Shown here in pieces: positions 10,041-22,032 of a stretch of DNA of 64,000 nucleotides. The notes below the pieces were generated by a model. That model made no database searches. It saw nothing but the letters and a program-made list of their open reading frames with translations, and had not been told where the DNA came from. Position 1 is the stretch's first letter. Each line of letters starts with the position of its first letter. The DNA lies in contig OZ023189.1 in NCBI GenBank assembly GCA_963995505.1, positions 15,151,495-15,215,494 on the forward strand. The letters run 5' to 3'. The position numbers were made by a program, and so were the translations under genes. Source of the stretch: Hypericum androsaemum. Its lineage: Eukaryota > Streptophyta > Magnoliopsida > Malpighiales > Hypericaceae.

Positions 10041-13000
10041 TCACATGGAACCCTCTTTTCTTCCCTTATCCCTTTCCAAGAAAGCTGGCCGTTGCGTATC
10101 AAGAGAAAGCTTCCCACTGAATGCCTCCAAATCCTCGTTCGATACGGGACCACCATGGTGGTGATGATGTTGTTGCTGCTGTTCTGCCAAGAGGCGGCCG
10201 CTCCTGTTTCCGAAATCGTAACCGGGAGTTGACATGTAATTGGTGTCGATGAGCATGTCGCCTTCCAGTATCCGGAGAACCTATGGATAGATGAAAACAT
10301 TATGAGCTTTTGCATCGTTCTAAACAGAATCTCAGCCGGAAGTTTCTGTTTTTTTACCTGTGACATGCGAGGCCTCGAATGAGGATCTCTACGTATGCAG
10401 AGTGATGCAGCATGGAGCATGCAGTAGACCTCATGTTCGGAGTAGCAATTCCCTAGCCGTGGATCAATGAGCTCATCAATGGCATATTCCTCCAAGAGAG
10501 GGCGCGCCTACACCGATAAACCGTATAAAAACTTGTTCGATCTCAAGCATTACATGAGAGTGAGAGAGAGAGAGAGTAAGGCTCTACCCATTCAGTGAGA
10601 CATTGCTGGCCCTTTGGCCTGTTAATGTCCACAGCCTTTCTCCCGGTAACAAGCTCAACTAATACAACTCCAAATGAATAGACATCGGCTTTCTCTGTGA
10701 TTTGACCGCTTTGAGCATATTCCGGAGCCAAATACCTGCAATGCAGTACAGTGTTGGTTTAAAATTCTGAGTTGATTAGATAAGATCCAACTCAAGTGGA
10801 TGCTGCAAGTGAAATTACCCGAAGGTTCCAATTACTCTTGTATCCACACCGGTATCTCCATCCGGCTGCCATCTAGCAAGGCCGAAATCCCCAACCTACA
10901 TAGGTAATAGCCAAACTTCAGACAAGATAAAGCACAAGAATGTAGCATAAAAAAAAACAAACATCTAAATGGACAGAGGCGTTGCAACAAACAAATCCAT
11001 AGAAGTTTCATACCAGTGGTTCAAAATCATGGGTGATAAGGATGTTGTTCGGCCGCATGTCACGGTGAACAATGCATCCAACTCTGCACTCTTCGTGAAG
11101 ATACCGCAACCCCCGAGCAGCACCAACAGCAATTTTCTGGCGTGACGACCATTCCAAAGGCTCCCGATTGTTTCCTACAGAAAAATCAGATTTATAAATA
11201 ACTGCAACAACAAAGTTAGAATAGCATAAACATAGATCACTTCCAATTCCAGATATGGCTCTCACCACCACAACCTAGCAATTACGGATCTACATGTCAC
11301 CTAGCTCTATAAATGCAACCTAATCGAATATACTTAATTTTGCAAGCATGACTTGGAAGTAGATTCTGACATAAACATGGCTTGCAACGCGCACAAAGAC
11401 ACGAACACCACAAAAAGGAGTACAATAAATCAACTTGAAAAAGGTGTAAACTCGTCAGAAAATCGCTATTTGTGCCAGGAAAGAGAAGTTACCATATAGA
11501 TGAGAATCTAGAGATCTATTGCATATGTATTCGTAAACCAGTAATCTTCGGTTCCCCTCAATACAGAAGCCGATGAGCATCACAACATTTCTATGTTGAG
11601 CACAGCTCAGGACTTCAACCTCCGAGCAAAATTCATGGTCCCCTTGTGAACTGGCCAGTTTGTGCTGCTTGACCGCAATTGCTTGGCCATCCGGAAGAAC
11701 ACCTCTGTGAACTGATCCATACCCTCCCTCGGCCAAAAAATTAGCTAGTGAGAATGCCCCAGTGGCAAGCTCCAGGTCTGAATAGCTGAACCATCTTGGG
11801 GGCTTTCCGAATACGGGAGCCTTATGTTGACACATTGAACATAGAGGAGGAGGCCCAGGAGGCGCGCTCCTTGACAGGGATATAGCTTCTCTAACATCTC
11901 CAACCAAGTCTTGTTCAGGTCTATAGTTTGATGATCCGGCTTGTCTGTCCGGTTTTGAGAACCTCTCCAGCAGATCCCTCGTTGTTGACGCTTGAGATAT
12001 ACCGCTGCTTCTGACCGAACCTTCCCCGGCAGGCCGAGAAGATTGATTGTGAGAATTAAGCAATTCCCCTATCCATGGTTCAAACCTCAAACTACCAGAA
12101 GCTGTAGACAACTGCTCACTCTCTGTTTCTGAACCCGAATCATTGCATTCCATGTTTTCCTTGATCACCATCGATTCCATCTTCTTTAGATCGCCATTCC
12201 CATCCAAGATACAGCATGGTGAAGTTCCAGGATCACTCGAAAGAGACGAAGTTCCTGCTTCAGTAGCTGTGAACGGAGTCCCAAGCTCCGGACTACTGGT
12301 TGGTGTAACAACCGGTCCTCTGATGGACTCTGACGAGCCTTCCTTGCTCTCACGATCCTTACCCGAAGTCTCTGCAGCATCTTCGTCCTTCTTGGACGGT
12401 CCAACCAAGTTCAACCGGACAATTTTAGGCTGGGAGCGCTTCATAACCACAATGTTGCAGTTGAGTTCCTCCATACACAACCTCTCCTCGTGCCTCAGAT
12501 GCCTACAAAGACACACACCCCTCGAATGAAAACCCGAAACAGCAGAACATAAACAAGGAAGACAGCGGGCGGAGGAAGAAACTTACTTGTCCAGAACAAC
12601 CCAACTGGCCTGAGCTTTTTTGGCCTCGACGGCGACCGCTCCACAGGTCGAACCCGAAACTATCTTTATCCGGACATTAACCTGCCCGAAACAAAAAAAA
12701 AACCAGAACCGAGTAAACCAACCAACCACCAACAGCACTCCATTAGCAACTAAACCCTTGGCTCCAACATACCTTGTTAGGATCGTAGACGTCGTGAAGC
12801 TGGAGGAACATCTGTGAGCAGGAATCTGTAATGTCGAACTTGTTCTCGGAGGCGGCGGCCGCCGGGGAGCTGTGAGACCTCCGGTGGCTACCACTCGCGC
12901 AGTCCCCGGAGAACCTCGGGAACCCCCACAGCCTCCTCCTCCCTGCGGACAACAACAAAAAGAATCATTTTCAGACACACACATTGTCAAGACCTAGGAC

Positions 13001-13231
13001 CAGCTTCGGAGTTCCGGTTTTACCTGTGGGGGGTTGGGAAGGGACGACGACGAGGAGGGTAATGCAGTCGCCAGGCTGGACGACGTGGGTGAGGGCCCAC
13101 ACGAGGGCCGTCCTGGGAATCTCCTTGGACGCCTTCACCGCAACCACCGCCTTCTGATCCGAGCCACCACCTCCTCCGTCGACTCTCTCCTGCTTCACTC
13201 CTCCGCCAGCTCGCTCCTGCTCTTTACTCAT
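10041..13231 (-). CDS. USP-linked protein kinase (inactive kinase SELMODRAFT_444075-like)
   Basis: Nine exons on the minus strand: 13231-13024, 12942-12773, 12681-12587, 12502-11493, 11174-11014, 10895-10819, 10735-10588, 10507-10358 and 10280-10041. Every junction is GT-AG and the total is 2259 nt, an exact 752-residue frame. Residues 1 to about 180 form an adenine-nucleotide alpha-hydrolase/USP-like domain ([22 protein letters not shown], written here only in part). A Ser-rich linker contains [12 protein letters not shown]. The kinase domain begins near residue 400 ([15 protein letters not shown]). The Gly loop is AEGGYG with the first Gly replaced by Ala. The ATP-binding Lys (IAVK), HRD, DFG and APE are all visible. 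The tail has a Gln/His run ([12 protein letters not shown]). Homologues are named inactive although most catalytic residues persist. It is probably a cytoplasmic signalling protein; its substrate is unknown. Confidence 0.93.
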
Positions 13232-13480
13232 CGTTCCAGCTAACGAGGACGGATAAATAACATGAAAGAGAGGGTGGGGCCCCACAGGTGTAACAGCTCG
13301 GGGGTACTTCTTTAAATGGCGGGGCGACTTCAAACGGTAGCTAGCTAGCTAGCTCGGGATCAGTACCGAGAGGAGAGAGAGTAGATGAGGAGAGAGAGAG
13401 AAGAGGAAGAAAGAAGCCGTTGATTTTTTATAGAAAGAGAAGCAATGGGAAAATCAGCCTTGTTGTGAGTGATGTATGGA
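13232..13480 (-). promoter_or_regulatory. 5' region of the kinase gene, GA-rich
   Basis: Upstream of the kinase start codon lies a leader with gctagctagctagct and a purine stretch of GAGAGA repeats at about 13365-13405. GA repeats of this sort are common in plant 5' leaders and core promoters. I see no convincing TATA box at a usual distance, so the transcription start is not placed. Confidence 0.4.
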
Positions 13481-14210
13481 TGGATATCATAGAAAAATAT
13501 ATATACACAACGAAATATTTTACTCTACTCAAAATTAAATTAATTAATATTTTAACTATATACTAAGTGTATAAATCAAAATTATGGGCTCAAGCTGGGA
13601 TAAGTTAACATAAATGATAACCTTTATAGTTAACTAATAAATTATTGTATTTCAAATTTTACATGAAAAATATAACTAAGATAATCGTTAAGACATCCTT
13701 CCATTTACTCTTCACACAAAAAAAAAAAGACATCCTTCCACTTATTTCTTTTTTTTTTGAGAGATCTTCCACTTATTTCAGTTGTATATATGTTCGGACA
13801 CTGCTACTTCCTTCCCATTTCTTCTTCTGATTTTCCATATCTGCTCTATGTTTTTTTAGTTTATTGTTTAGGTTCTAAATATTTATAGTTACAAAATATT
13901 TTTAATTAGTGAGATGTATTTAATTCGATCTTAGCAGAGTAAAAAAAAATTCGGATGCTGGAGATCTAAAAATATTGTTGTTATATTTGCTTTTGCTCAA
14001 ACAATCGTCTTTCTCTTAAATTAAGAATTCTCGAATTCAAACTCTTGTACAATATTAAACTTTTATTAAATTTTTTTATCATCTTTTAAAATATTTATTC
14101 AGTTTAAACAGTAACATTTGAATGCCAGTATAAACCAAAATGGTCCTTCTTTGTATCACTTGCGTAATCGATACTGTTTCCTATATTAAAACTGGTGGTT
14201 CTAATTTAGT
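13481..14210. other. AT-rich intergenic DNA
   Basis: No gene is visible. Poly-A and poly-T tracts and a repeated catccttccact motif (13692 and 13731) are present. The last bases overlap the decayed target duplication of MULE C. Confidence 0.5.
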
Positions 14211-14219
14211 TTCAGAGAG

Positions 14220-15294
14220 GGGTAAATTACTCTCAAGTCTTCCAAATTTGCTTAAATATACTCAAAAATTTTCCGTGTTTAAAAAATGATAATGTTGTCC
14301 CTCGTGTTTGATTTTATTATACTTTCAAGTCTCTCGATGAGTTTTTTTTCTTTTTTTGTTATTGAAATGACAAAAATACTCTTAGAACAAAAATAAAAAG
14401 AACTGTTGACATTATCTCTTCTTCTACCTCAATAATTTCATTGAACAAAAAATCTTCTTGGTCGATTCAATAAACCTTGAAAAATTAATAACCCATTCAT
14501 CTTCTTCATCGAACACAAATGCTATAAACACCAATTCTCCCTTTTAATAACCCGTTGGGATGTCGAGCCGCGGCGGAGACGTCGTCGGGCGGGTGGGGTG
14601 CGACCACCACGTAAACGAGTCGTGCGTCACCCGCGCGATCGCATCATGAGTGGTCGGCCCCGTCTCCTTCGACCTAGACAATGGCGACGCGAGCACTATC
14701 GTCTGGTAGTGAGTGGTTGGCCCCCAAGAACCGTCGTCGCAAAAGGTCCTCGCCAAGCACCATCTTCGTCCTCACTAAGCACTGTTGTCGCCGCCCTCGT
14801 CCTCGCCAAGCACCATCCTCGCCCTGGATTGACGGTAGATTTGGATTTAATTGAAGTTCTACCTAAGGTTCTCGATGTTCTTGGGTTTAAAATTTTTAGG
14901 CAAAAGGTTGGATTTCTAGTGTTCTTTGGATGTTTAATCGAATAGTGAATTAGTGTCCCTGCAGTTCGTGGGTGTTCCTGGATCTAGTGGATTTTGATTT
15001 TCGAGGCTGAAACAATCAAAGAGCAGTTCACCAATTGGGATTAGGGTTCTTACGGAATGGGAAATTTTTTAGGAGGAAGAAGAAGAGATGATGTCAGCAG
15101 TTTTTTACTTTTGTTCTAAGGGTATTTTGATCATTTTATTGACAAAAATGAAAAAAAAAAAAAGCTGATAACGTGCGCCAGGGACCCAAAAGTATAATAA
15201 AATCAAACACGAGAAACGTCAGCGTGTATTTTTTAAACAGTAGGAACTTTTGAGTACATTAAACAAATTCGAGAGACTTAAGAGTAATTTATCT
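14220..15294. mobile_element. MULE C with GC-rich captured segment
   Basis: Inverted arms of about 170 bp (14220-14390 and about 15115-15294) share AAATTACTCT-type starts and the internal phrase tgacaaaaatactc / gagtattttgtca type. The flanks ttcagagag and tttagaaat match at 6 of 9 positions, consistent with an old 9-bp duplication. The interior contains a sharply GC-rich island (14550-14830) unlike its surroundings, probably a captured host exon. I could not name the donor in any frame. Confidence 0.72.
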
Positions 15295-16806
15295 TTTAGA
15301 AATTCTTATGCACTGCAATCGAAACTTTAATAAAAAAGGGACCATAAATTGATTTTTTTTAATAAAAAACAAATTGAGGAAGGCAGCTGAGCTGAAGGAA
15401 AGCAAACCTTGCAAACCGTGTGAACGCCGTCGTATTGCGAGGATTTGAAAAACGAAGATGGCGCGACCTTTTATTTAGCAAAGTGAAAAGGGAGTTTAGT
15501 GACAGTGGCTTTATGTCCTCTGTCGTTTTATTAGGGCGTAATTTGAAAACCTGAAAACAAAATTCCAAAGAACCGAAAAGTGAGGTCAAATATTGACCCG
15601 ATTCGGGTTCATAAAAAAATTACAAATCTGGCCTAGGTGCGGTAAATATTGGTGCCTAAATTTCTTAACTGTGGTCATAAAACCATAGGAAAAAAAACTG
15701 GTTGGATTCTTTTTTTTTTGTAGGGTGCAAATGTTATCACTAATGTCCCTTTTTAAACTTTTACCGTGATGGTATGTATACCTTGTAGAGGTCTGTAATT
15801 TTATTTTATTTTTAATGTTATATTATACCAAGTATCGGGTAACGAGAAATTATATAGTAATACTTATATTTTTGTATATGATTACAAATATAAAATCTTA
15901 ATAATTTACTATATCAAGTTATACGTGCGAGGAACTATTGTAAAAATTTATTGGGTAATGCCAAAATAATCCACATTTACAAGTATTGATAAACATCTCG
16001 GATAAATTTTTTACATTGATAAAGTTTAAAATTTTTTTAAATAAATCTAATTTGTTAATATCTTATAATGAATTTGAATCCCACAAGAGTGTATTATCCA
16101 GATCGGTGGTCTGTTTCTGTTTTATTTTCAACGTACTTTTGATTATTTTGCTCTTTTCATAGAACGATATATTTTCTTGTACATACCTAAAGCTGCAAAG
16201 GAAAAAGGGATTAGATTCTTGAAGCATTACTTTCATAACCCGCTCTTAATTTTTTCAATTCAAACTTGGGCTAAAATAAAAGGGTTTGACACCAGTGTGA
16301 CGGCCTCAACGTCTTTATAAATTAAGTAGTCAATTACATTTCAGTCCCATTATTTATTGAGGACTTTTTTGAAAATTACAAAGTGAGTACTGTACCACCA
16401 ATAAATTAGCACATAAAAAGAAGCAATCGGGGAAAACCCCACTGGGCGTAGAACAAAACCATAGGGTTGGTCTTTTTCCACGCATATATCGAGCTAGGAA
16501 CATACTTTTCGAGATAAAAAATATCAAGCTTTTTTTAGAGGGATAAGAAATATCAAGCTAGGAGGTCTAATTTGAAAATTAATTGTTCTCTATATATCGT
16601 CCGGAAGCAAATTCCCAAATAATATGTCTTGTCTTAAAAAAATTCCAATAATAAATGAGAAAGCGGCTGGTTAGCTGCAAATTGGGCTTAGGCATTGATG
16701 AGAATTGACAATGCCGCAGCTGTGGCACCCGTCTCTGTGCTAAGGACCAGCTTGTCCATCATGCCTACGGCCTACGATCCCTGTCTCTTCCTCCCCTTAC
16801 TTCATG
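15295..16806. other. AT-rich intergenic region
   Basis: No gene with family resemblance is visible. The sequence is AT-rich and low in complexity in places. Confidence 0.5.
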
Positions 16807-16815
16807 TTTTTTTAA

Positions 16816-17854
16816 GAGATAATTACTGAAGGAATCCCAGGGTATAGTCAAATAGATTTTGATGACCCTGTAATTTTTCTACTAATTACTGAGCCCCTGT
16901 AGTTTGGTTATTATCATACATTCTGATTCCGGGCTGATGTCAGCATTTTTTTCTTCCTTTTTTGTCACTTGAAAAGATCAAACTGCCCCTCTCACTAAAA
17001 AATCAAAATCAAAGTAAATAAAATTTTGACGGCCACGACTCCACCTCGGTGGCCCCCCGCTACTCCGCCTTATCGGCATCGGCCCGCCCTCCGCGAGATC
17101 GGCCTCAAGCTCGCCGAGCTTGCCCGCTCCGTCAATGTAAGATTCACCTTCCGCGGTGTCGCCACCTCCCGCCTGAGGACGTCAAGCCATGGATGCTACA
17201 GGTCAACCCCGGCAAGACCCTGGCGGTCAACTCCATCATGGAGCTCCACAAGCTCCTCTGGCTGGACCTCGCCGGGGCGCCGATCGAGACTGTGCTGGCG
17301 TGGATCCAGAGCCTAAACCTGAAGATCGTAACCGTCATGGAGCAGGAAGCCAACCACAACCAGGACAACTTCCTCGACCGCTTCACGGAGGTGCTATGTT
17401 ACTACTCCACGATGTTTGACTCGCTCGAGGCTTGCCTCAAGCTCGCGATTGCCGCGGCACCGGTGTCGTCGTCGACAGCCTCGTGGGCCGCGTTGAGGCC
17501 GAGCTTGGTGAGAGTGAGCTCGCACTGCGCCAGCGCTTATGGGTGGGAGATCACGCACGTGATGTACTCCCGCCGGACCCGGGAGATGCACCTCGCCGAC
17601 GATGTGGAGCCGGTGTCGGAGGAGGGCGATGTGGAGCCGGTGCCGGAGGAAGAAGAAGCTTTTCTTATTTTTGTGTAAGGGCATAAAGGTCATTTTAATG
17701 ACAAAAAAAAGAAAAAAATAATAATTGCTGACATCAGCCGGGGACCCGAGAGTATAATAGTAGCCAAACTACAGGGGCTCAGTAATTAGTAGAGAAACTA
17801 CAGAGTTCTCAAAGTCTATTTGACTATACCATGGATCATCTCAGTAATTATCTC
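16816..17854. mobile_element. Pack-MULE D, carrying a DELLA-type GRAS fragment
   Basis: Inverted arms of about 180 bp (16816-16998 and about 17675-17854) start GAGATAATTACTGA. They are flanked by a perfect 9-bp duplication (tttttttaa, 16807-16815 and 17855-17863). The interior (17030-17670) is GC-rich, and much of it is coding sequence from a GRAS-family gene. No transposase is present. Confidence 0.92.
17090..17430 (+). pseudogene. captured DELLA/GRAS-domain fragment
   Basis: In one plus frame (about 17090-17164) the sequence reads LREIGLKLAELARSVNVRF and FRGVA. In the next frame (about 17169-17430) it continues PEDVKPWMLQ, AVNSIMELHKLL, IVTVMEQEANHN, FLDRFTEVL and [11 protein letters not shown]. 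These are consecutive blocks of the GRAS domain (VHIID to LHRII and following) in the form typical of DELLA repressors of gibberellin signalling. A frameshift near 17165 breaks the copy. The DELLA/TVHYNP N-terminus and the PFYRE/SAW C-terminus are absent. From 17430 to 17678 the open frame goes on in GC-rich sequence I cannot place, possibly from another gene. The longest frame is 209 residues and could be transcribed. Confidence 0.85.
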
Positions 17855-17863
17855 TTTTTTTAA

Positions 17864-20623
17864 TAAAAATTTCTTATTCAAAGTCGAAAAATATCATATT
17901 TAATGCTTGGTTATTTTTTGTGATATTCTGTTATTGATATATTCAAAAAGCCTTGATTCATTTCATTTTATTGATATGTGTAACCTCCTCTAAATTTTCA
18001 TGGTGCATATAACGTAAGTGACGATAAAACATGTTGAAAAATACTTGAGTTGGTTTGCATTACTTTTTTTATACCAATTAACATACAGTTAGCTTTTTAA
18101 AATTATAATTTGGTCATTTTTAAATTTTCCCAAAATATTTTTTGTAATCAATCAAAAAGTTACTACATTATTTAAAATACCAAAAATGTAAGGTATATTT
18201 AGAAAAATCAAAAGCCAACCGGAAAAAAATCGAAACACAAATGTTGTTTGGCTTGAAGAAATTATAGTATCGTTCAAATGTCGCAACAGTATTTATGTAC
18301 AGTATGATTGTTGGATTGAAAAAAAAAATCGATCCAACGCTTAGAATTGGATCATAGGGCAGATTAATTAAATTTTCATGATCCTAAGATATATGACTGC
18401 ACAAATAGCGTTCGATAATTTATTTGAACTAGAGAAAAAAAATTGAGTATTCAGAATTTCGATTTACTTAATAAAATTTTTGATTCAAATTTTGTAAATG
18501 TTAAAAATATTATTAACAAAAAATTTTCTTTAAAAAGACCTGACAATACTCTATTCTAATATTTTAAAAAAAACCTGCGAAAGTGAAGTGTACGCCGGGT
18601 GGGACCGGCTCGCCGAAAACCCATAACATTAAACAACGCAGCTCGCTCTCCGTGACAAGTTTTATTTCTTCCGAAGCAGGCGTCTGGTCGCCCACCTTGG
18701 CAGCCAGTCATTCACACCCACGCACGTCTCCTCTGTTAGCATTAATAATGATACGTAAGTTGGCATGTCCATAAACGCAAAAACGACGTGCAGTAGCGGC
18801 AGGTGAATAATAATAATAATATTATTATTATTATAAACAATAATCAATAGATCCAGATCGTGTCCCCTTCGTGATAGCTTTTCGAAGCTACGAACCATTT
18901 GATTATTTTGCTGCATTTTTTTATGGTTTATTTAGCTGCATTTGGTCTTGGTTAACCGCTGCTTCTTATATTGTAGATAATGGTCCTTTTTTATTCTGAA
19001 AATGTGTGCATGATGTCCGGCAATGGAGGTTCTTAGAAGATCTTTATCGGTGATCAGTTCCAATCGATCACCACAACAAGACAAATCACAGATTAAAAAA
19101 AAAAGAAAAAATGGGGCACTTTTGGCTCGAGGATCGCGATTTAATTTAAAATTCTAATATAATCCTAATGACACGTGATACAATATAATTCGTTGAAATA
19201 GATATTAGTAGATATTATTTATTTAGTTATCATAATTAATATTATCTTTTGATTAAAAAAAATAAAAGAATAAAAATTAGTAATTTTTAATTCTCTATAA
19301 ATAGAGCTCAATATTGACATATTTTAATACACAATCTAAACTTCTCTCCTTTCTCACTTTATAATCTCTATAGACCTACAAGAAGAAAAAATAGAGAACA
19401 AAAAGAAGAAGACGACGAAGAAGTTTTTCACTTCTCCACTGAACGCATTAGATACCTATCAAATTATATGATTAATAGAGAACAACTCCAGAATAGAGAA
19501 GCACATAACACTCTTAAAAACGATTTGATTGAGCATATATGGCAAAAATTCGGCACTCGTAATTAAATATGTAATTTATATTTTCTGAATTCATAATTTA
19601 TCATTTCACGCATCAATTTGTAGCTCTATTTATTTCTTTCTAATTTTATATTCCAACTTTTGTAATCTTTAATTTTATTATTTAATTTTGATTTTTTCCT
19701 TGTTATAATTATGGATGCATAATTTTATATATTTATTATAATTTATATATAAACATAAATTAAATTATAGATAATATATAAATGAAAGAAAAATTATTTG
19801 TTTATTTGGTGAGCAGATTGGATGAGATCACCAATAAAGATTGTAAAAATTTGAGTTTGATTGAATTAATTATTTATTGGGTGAGCGGATAAACGTAGTC
19901 TTAGTTCTTAAGTTGGTTTGATAGTTCGATAAAAATTGGCCCAAATGTTAAAAAATTAGATTTGGATTTGAGTTTCTTATATTGTTCCGATAGTTCAAAT
20001 GAAATTTTGTCTAAACATTTTTAAAAATAAATTCTTAAATTTCACAAATAAAAATACAATATTAAAAAACTAACTCCCTAGCGTAACGCTTATGCCATCA
20101 GACCAGTTTGAATAAGATGATCTCAATTTTTTTAACTTTGTTAATTCTTCAACGTAACGTTTTATGTCATCAAACTAATTTAAATAAGATTTTTTTATAA
20201 GTAATTTAAATAAGATATATGGCATAAAGATTGACTATAAAATATGGAGTCAGGTATATGTCATTAATTTCTTGAAGGGAAAAGATCTTACAGAAAGAAC
20301 TAAAGACAAATGTCCACGATCCCGGTAGCAGTTTTCTAATGGGAGTCTATTGTTTTTTTTTTCATCCAAAAGCGGAATTAGGGGTTTGTATGAGTTTTGA
20401 TAATCCTGGGATTTTTCGGAGAAGACAAGTTTTGGTCCGTGTTTTGTTGTTTCAATTATTTAAACAGTAGGAACGTGCAAATTAAATTACTACGCGACCT
20501 ACTACGTTCTTTGTCTCTTCTTCGAAGGATGTGCCCATAGTAATCAATTAATCCGCAGAAATAGATGTTTGTTTAAACGATACGCAAAACTTATTGACAT
20601 ATACCCAACAAGAATTAGTATAG
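17864..20623. other. AT-rich intergenic region
   Basis: No gene is recognised. A perfect (aat)n/(att)n palindrome lies near 18807-18834 and could form a hairpin. A cytosine- and guanine-richer patch at 18580-18800 has no family match. The rest is low-complexity AT-rich DNA. Confidence 0.5.
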
Positions 20624-20632
20624 TTTGAGAAA

Positions 20633-22023
20633 GGGATAATTACTACCAGATTTTTAGTGTTTGGCATATTCGCCGTTCATTCTTTTGATATTCGAAAATC
20701 GATTAAAAATTCTCCCTAGTTTAGTAAAATTATACTCTCAGACCCCTCGTTGACATCAGCGGAGTTTTTTCATTTTTTGTCATGGAAATGACAAAAATAT
20801 CTTTAAAAAAATAATAATATATATCTACTTTCTTCGGCCTCAAGATCTCACTATTCACCAAGAACCAAACTTTTAAGGAAAAATTATGCTCAGGTCCCTG
20901 TAGTTTGGCGTCCCTCCCTCTAGGGTCCCTGGGTTTTCAAAATCCATGTTGTTGTCCCTGTAGTTTGGTTTTAGAAACTCCCGAGTCCCTGATGGCTCTT
21001 TTTTTCATTTTTTGTCATGGAAATGACCAAAATATCTTTAAACAAAAAATAAAAAAAATTCACCTTCTCCAACCTTTTATTTTTTTAAGGGTATTTTGGT
21101 TATGGAAAAATGAAAAAAGAGCCGTCAGGGACCCGAGAGTCTCTAAAACTAAACTTCGGGGATGTCAGGAACGATTTCAGAAATGCAGGGACCCCAGAAA
21201 GAGGAATGCCAAACTACAGAGACATGAGCATAATTTTTCCAACTTTTAATCAAGAATGTAAACGTAAACGCAAACAACAACCAATTAAAACACCTGCATT
21301 TCCAAAAATCCACCACCACCTGATGATCTCTTCTCCACCTCCAACTAAAAGCCCATCGACCCAGAAGAGGAAAAGCGAAAGCAACAGGAACCTGAACATT
21401 AAGAACCAAACAATCCACAGAGAACCCAGCTTGAACCCACCAAGGAACTCCAAGAACCAAACAATCCACCGGCGAAAATCGCAAGCAAACAGGTAAAGGG
21501 CGAAGATGGCGTCATTGTGGGTTCTGAGCGAAGTCGTGGGTTCCGCCGGTGGGATCTAAGCGAAGTCGTGGGTTCTGAGCGACGGCTAATGGATTCTGGG
21601 TTCAGCGTGAGGTTCCTGGGTTCGACATGAGGTTCATGGGTTCGGCATCAGATAGATCCTAGATTTTTATTTGATTTCAATTCTTTAATAAAAATTAATG
21701 GGTGTTGATTTTAATATTTAGATAAAAGTTTTTTATTTCAAGGTTGAAGATGAAGATCGGGAAAGAGATAGTTTTTTTTTATTTTTTCCAAGGGTATTTT
21801 TGTCATTTTTATGACAAAAAGCAAAAAATATCTGCTGATGTCAGCGAGGAGGAGTTTTTAATCTATTTTCAAAAATACGGGGGTTGAGAGGTGAATGAAA
21901 AATATCTAGGGACCTCAGAGTATAATTTTTCCAAACTATGAGAGATTTTTAATCGATTTTCGAACACTAAAGGGGGTGAGCGGCAAATATGCCAAACACC
22001 AGGGGCTTTGTAGTAATTATCCC
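20633..22023. mobile_element. MULE E (outer element)
   Basis: Long arms (about 20633-20820 and 21780-22023) begin GGGATAATTACTAC. The flanks tttgagaaa and tttcagaaa match at 8 of 9 bases. A second, smaller MULE (F) sits inside, directly after the left arm. The remaining interior (21241-21770) contains a Lys/Glu/Pro/Asn-rich low-complexity reading frame and repeated gtcgtgggttctgagcg units, with no recognised donor gene. Confidence 0.88.
20877..21240. mobile_element. MULE-type MITE F nested in element E
   Basis: 364 bp, almost entirely two inverted arms (20877-21070 and 21085-21240) starting GGAAAAATTATGCTC. It is flanked by a perfect 9-bp duplication (aacttttaa, 20868-20876 and 21241-21249). 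The small frames inside are arm sequence, not genes. Because it lies in element E, F inserted after E. Confidence 0.93.
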
Positions 22024-22032
22024 TTTCAGAAA

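Noticed and set aside
11455..12516. 353-residue frame as a separate gene
   Set aside because: It is exon 4 of the kinase gene with intron read-through at both ends. Splice sites join it exactly in frame to exons 3 and 5.
18807..18834. (aat)n/(att)n palindrome as a possible transcription terminator
   Set aside because: Simple-sequence palindromes are common in AT-rich plant DNA, and plant nuclear genes do not use hairpin terminators.
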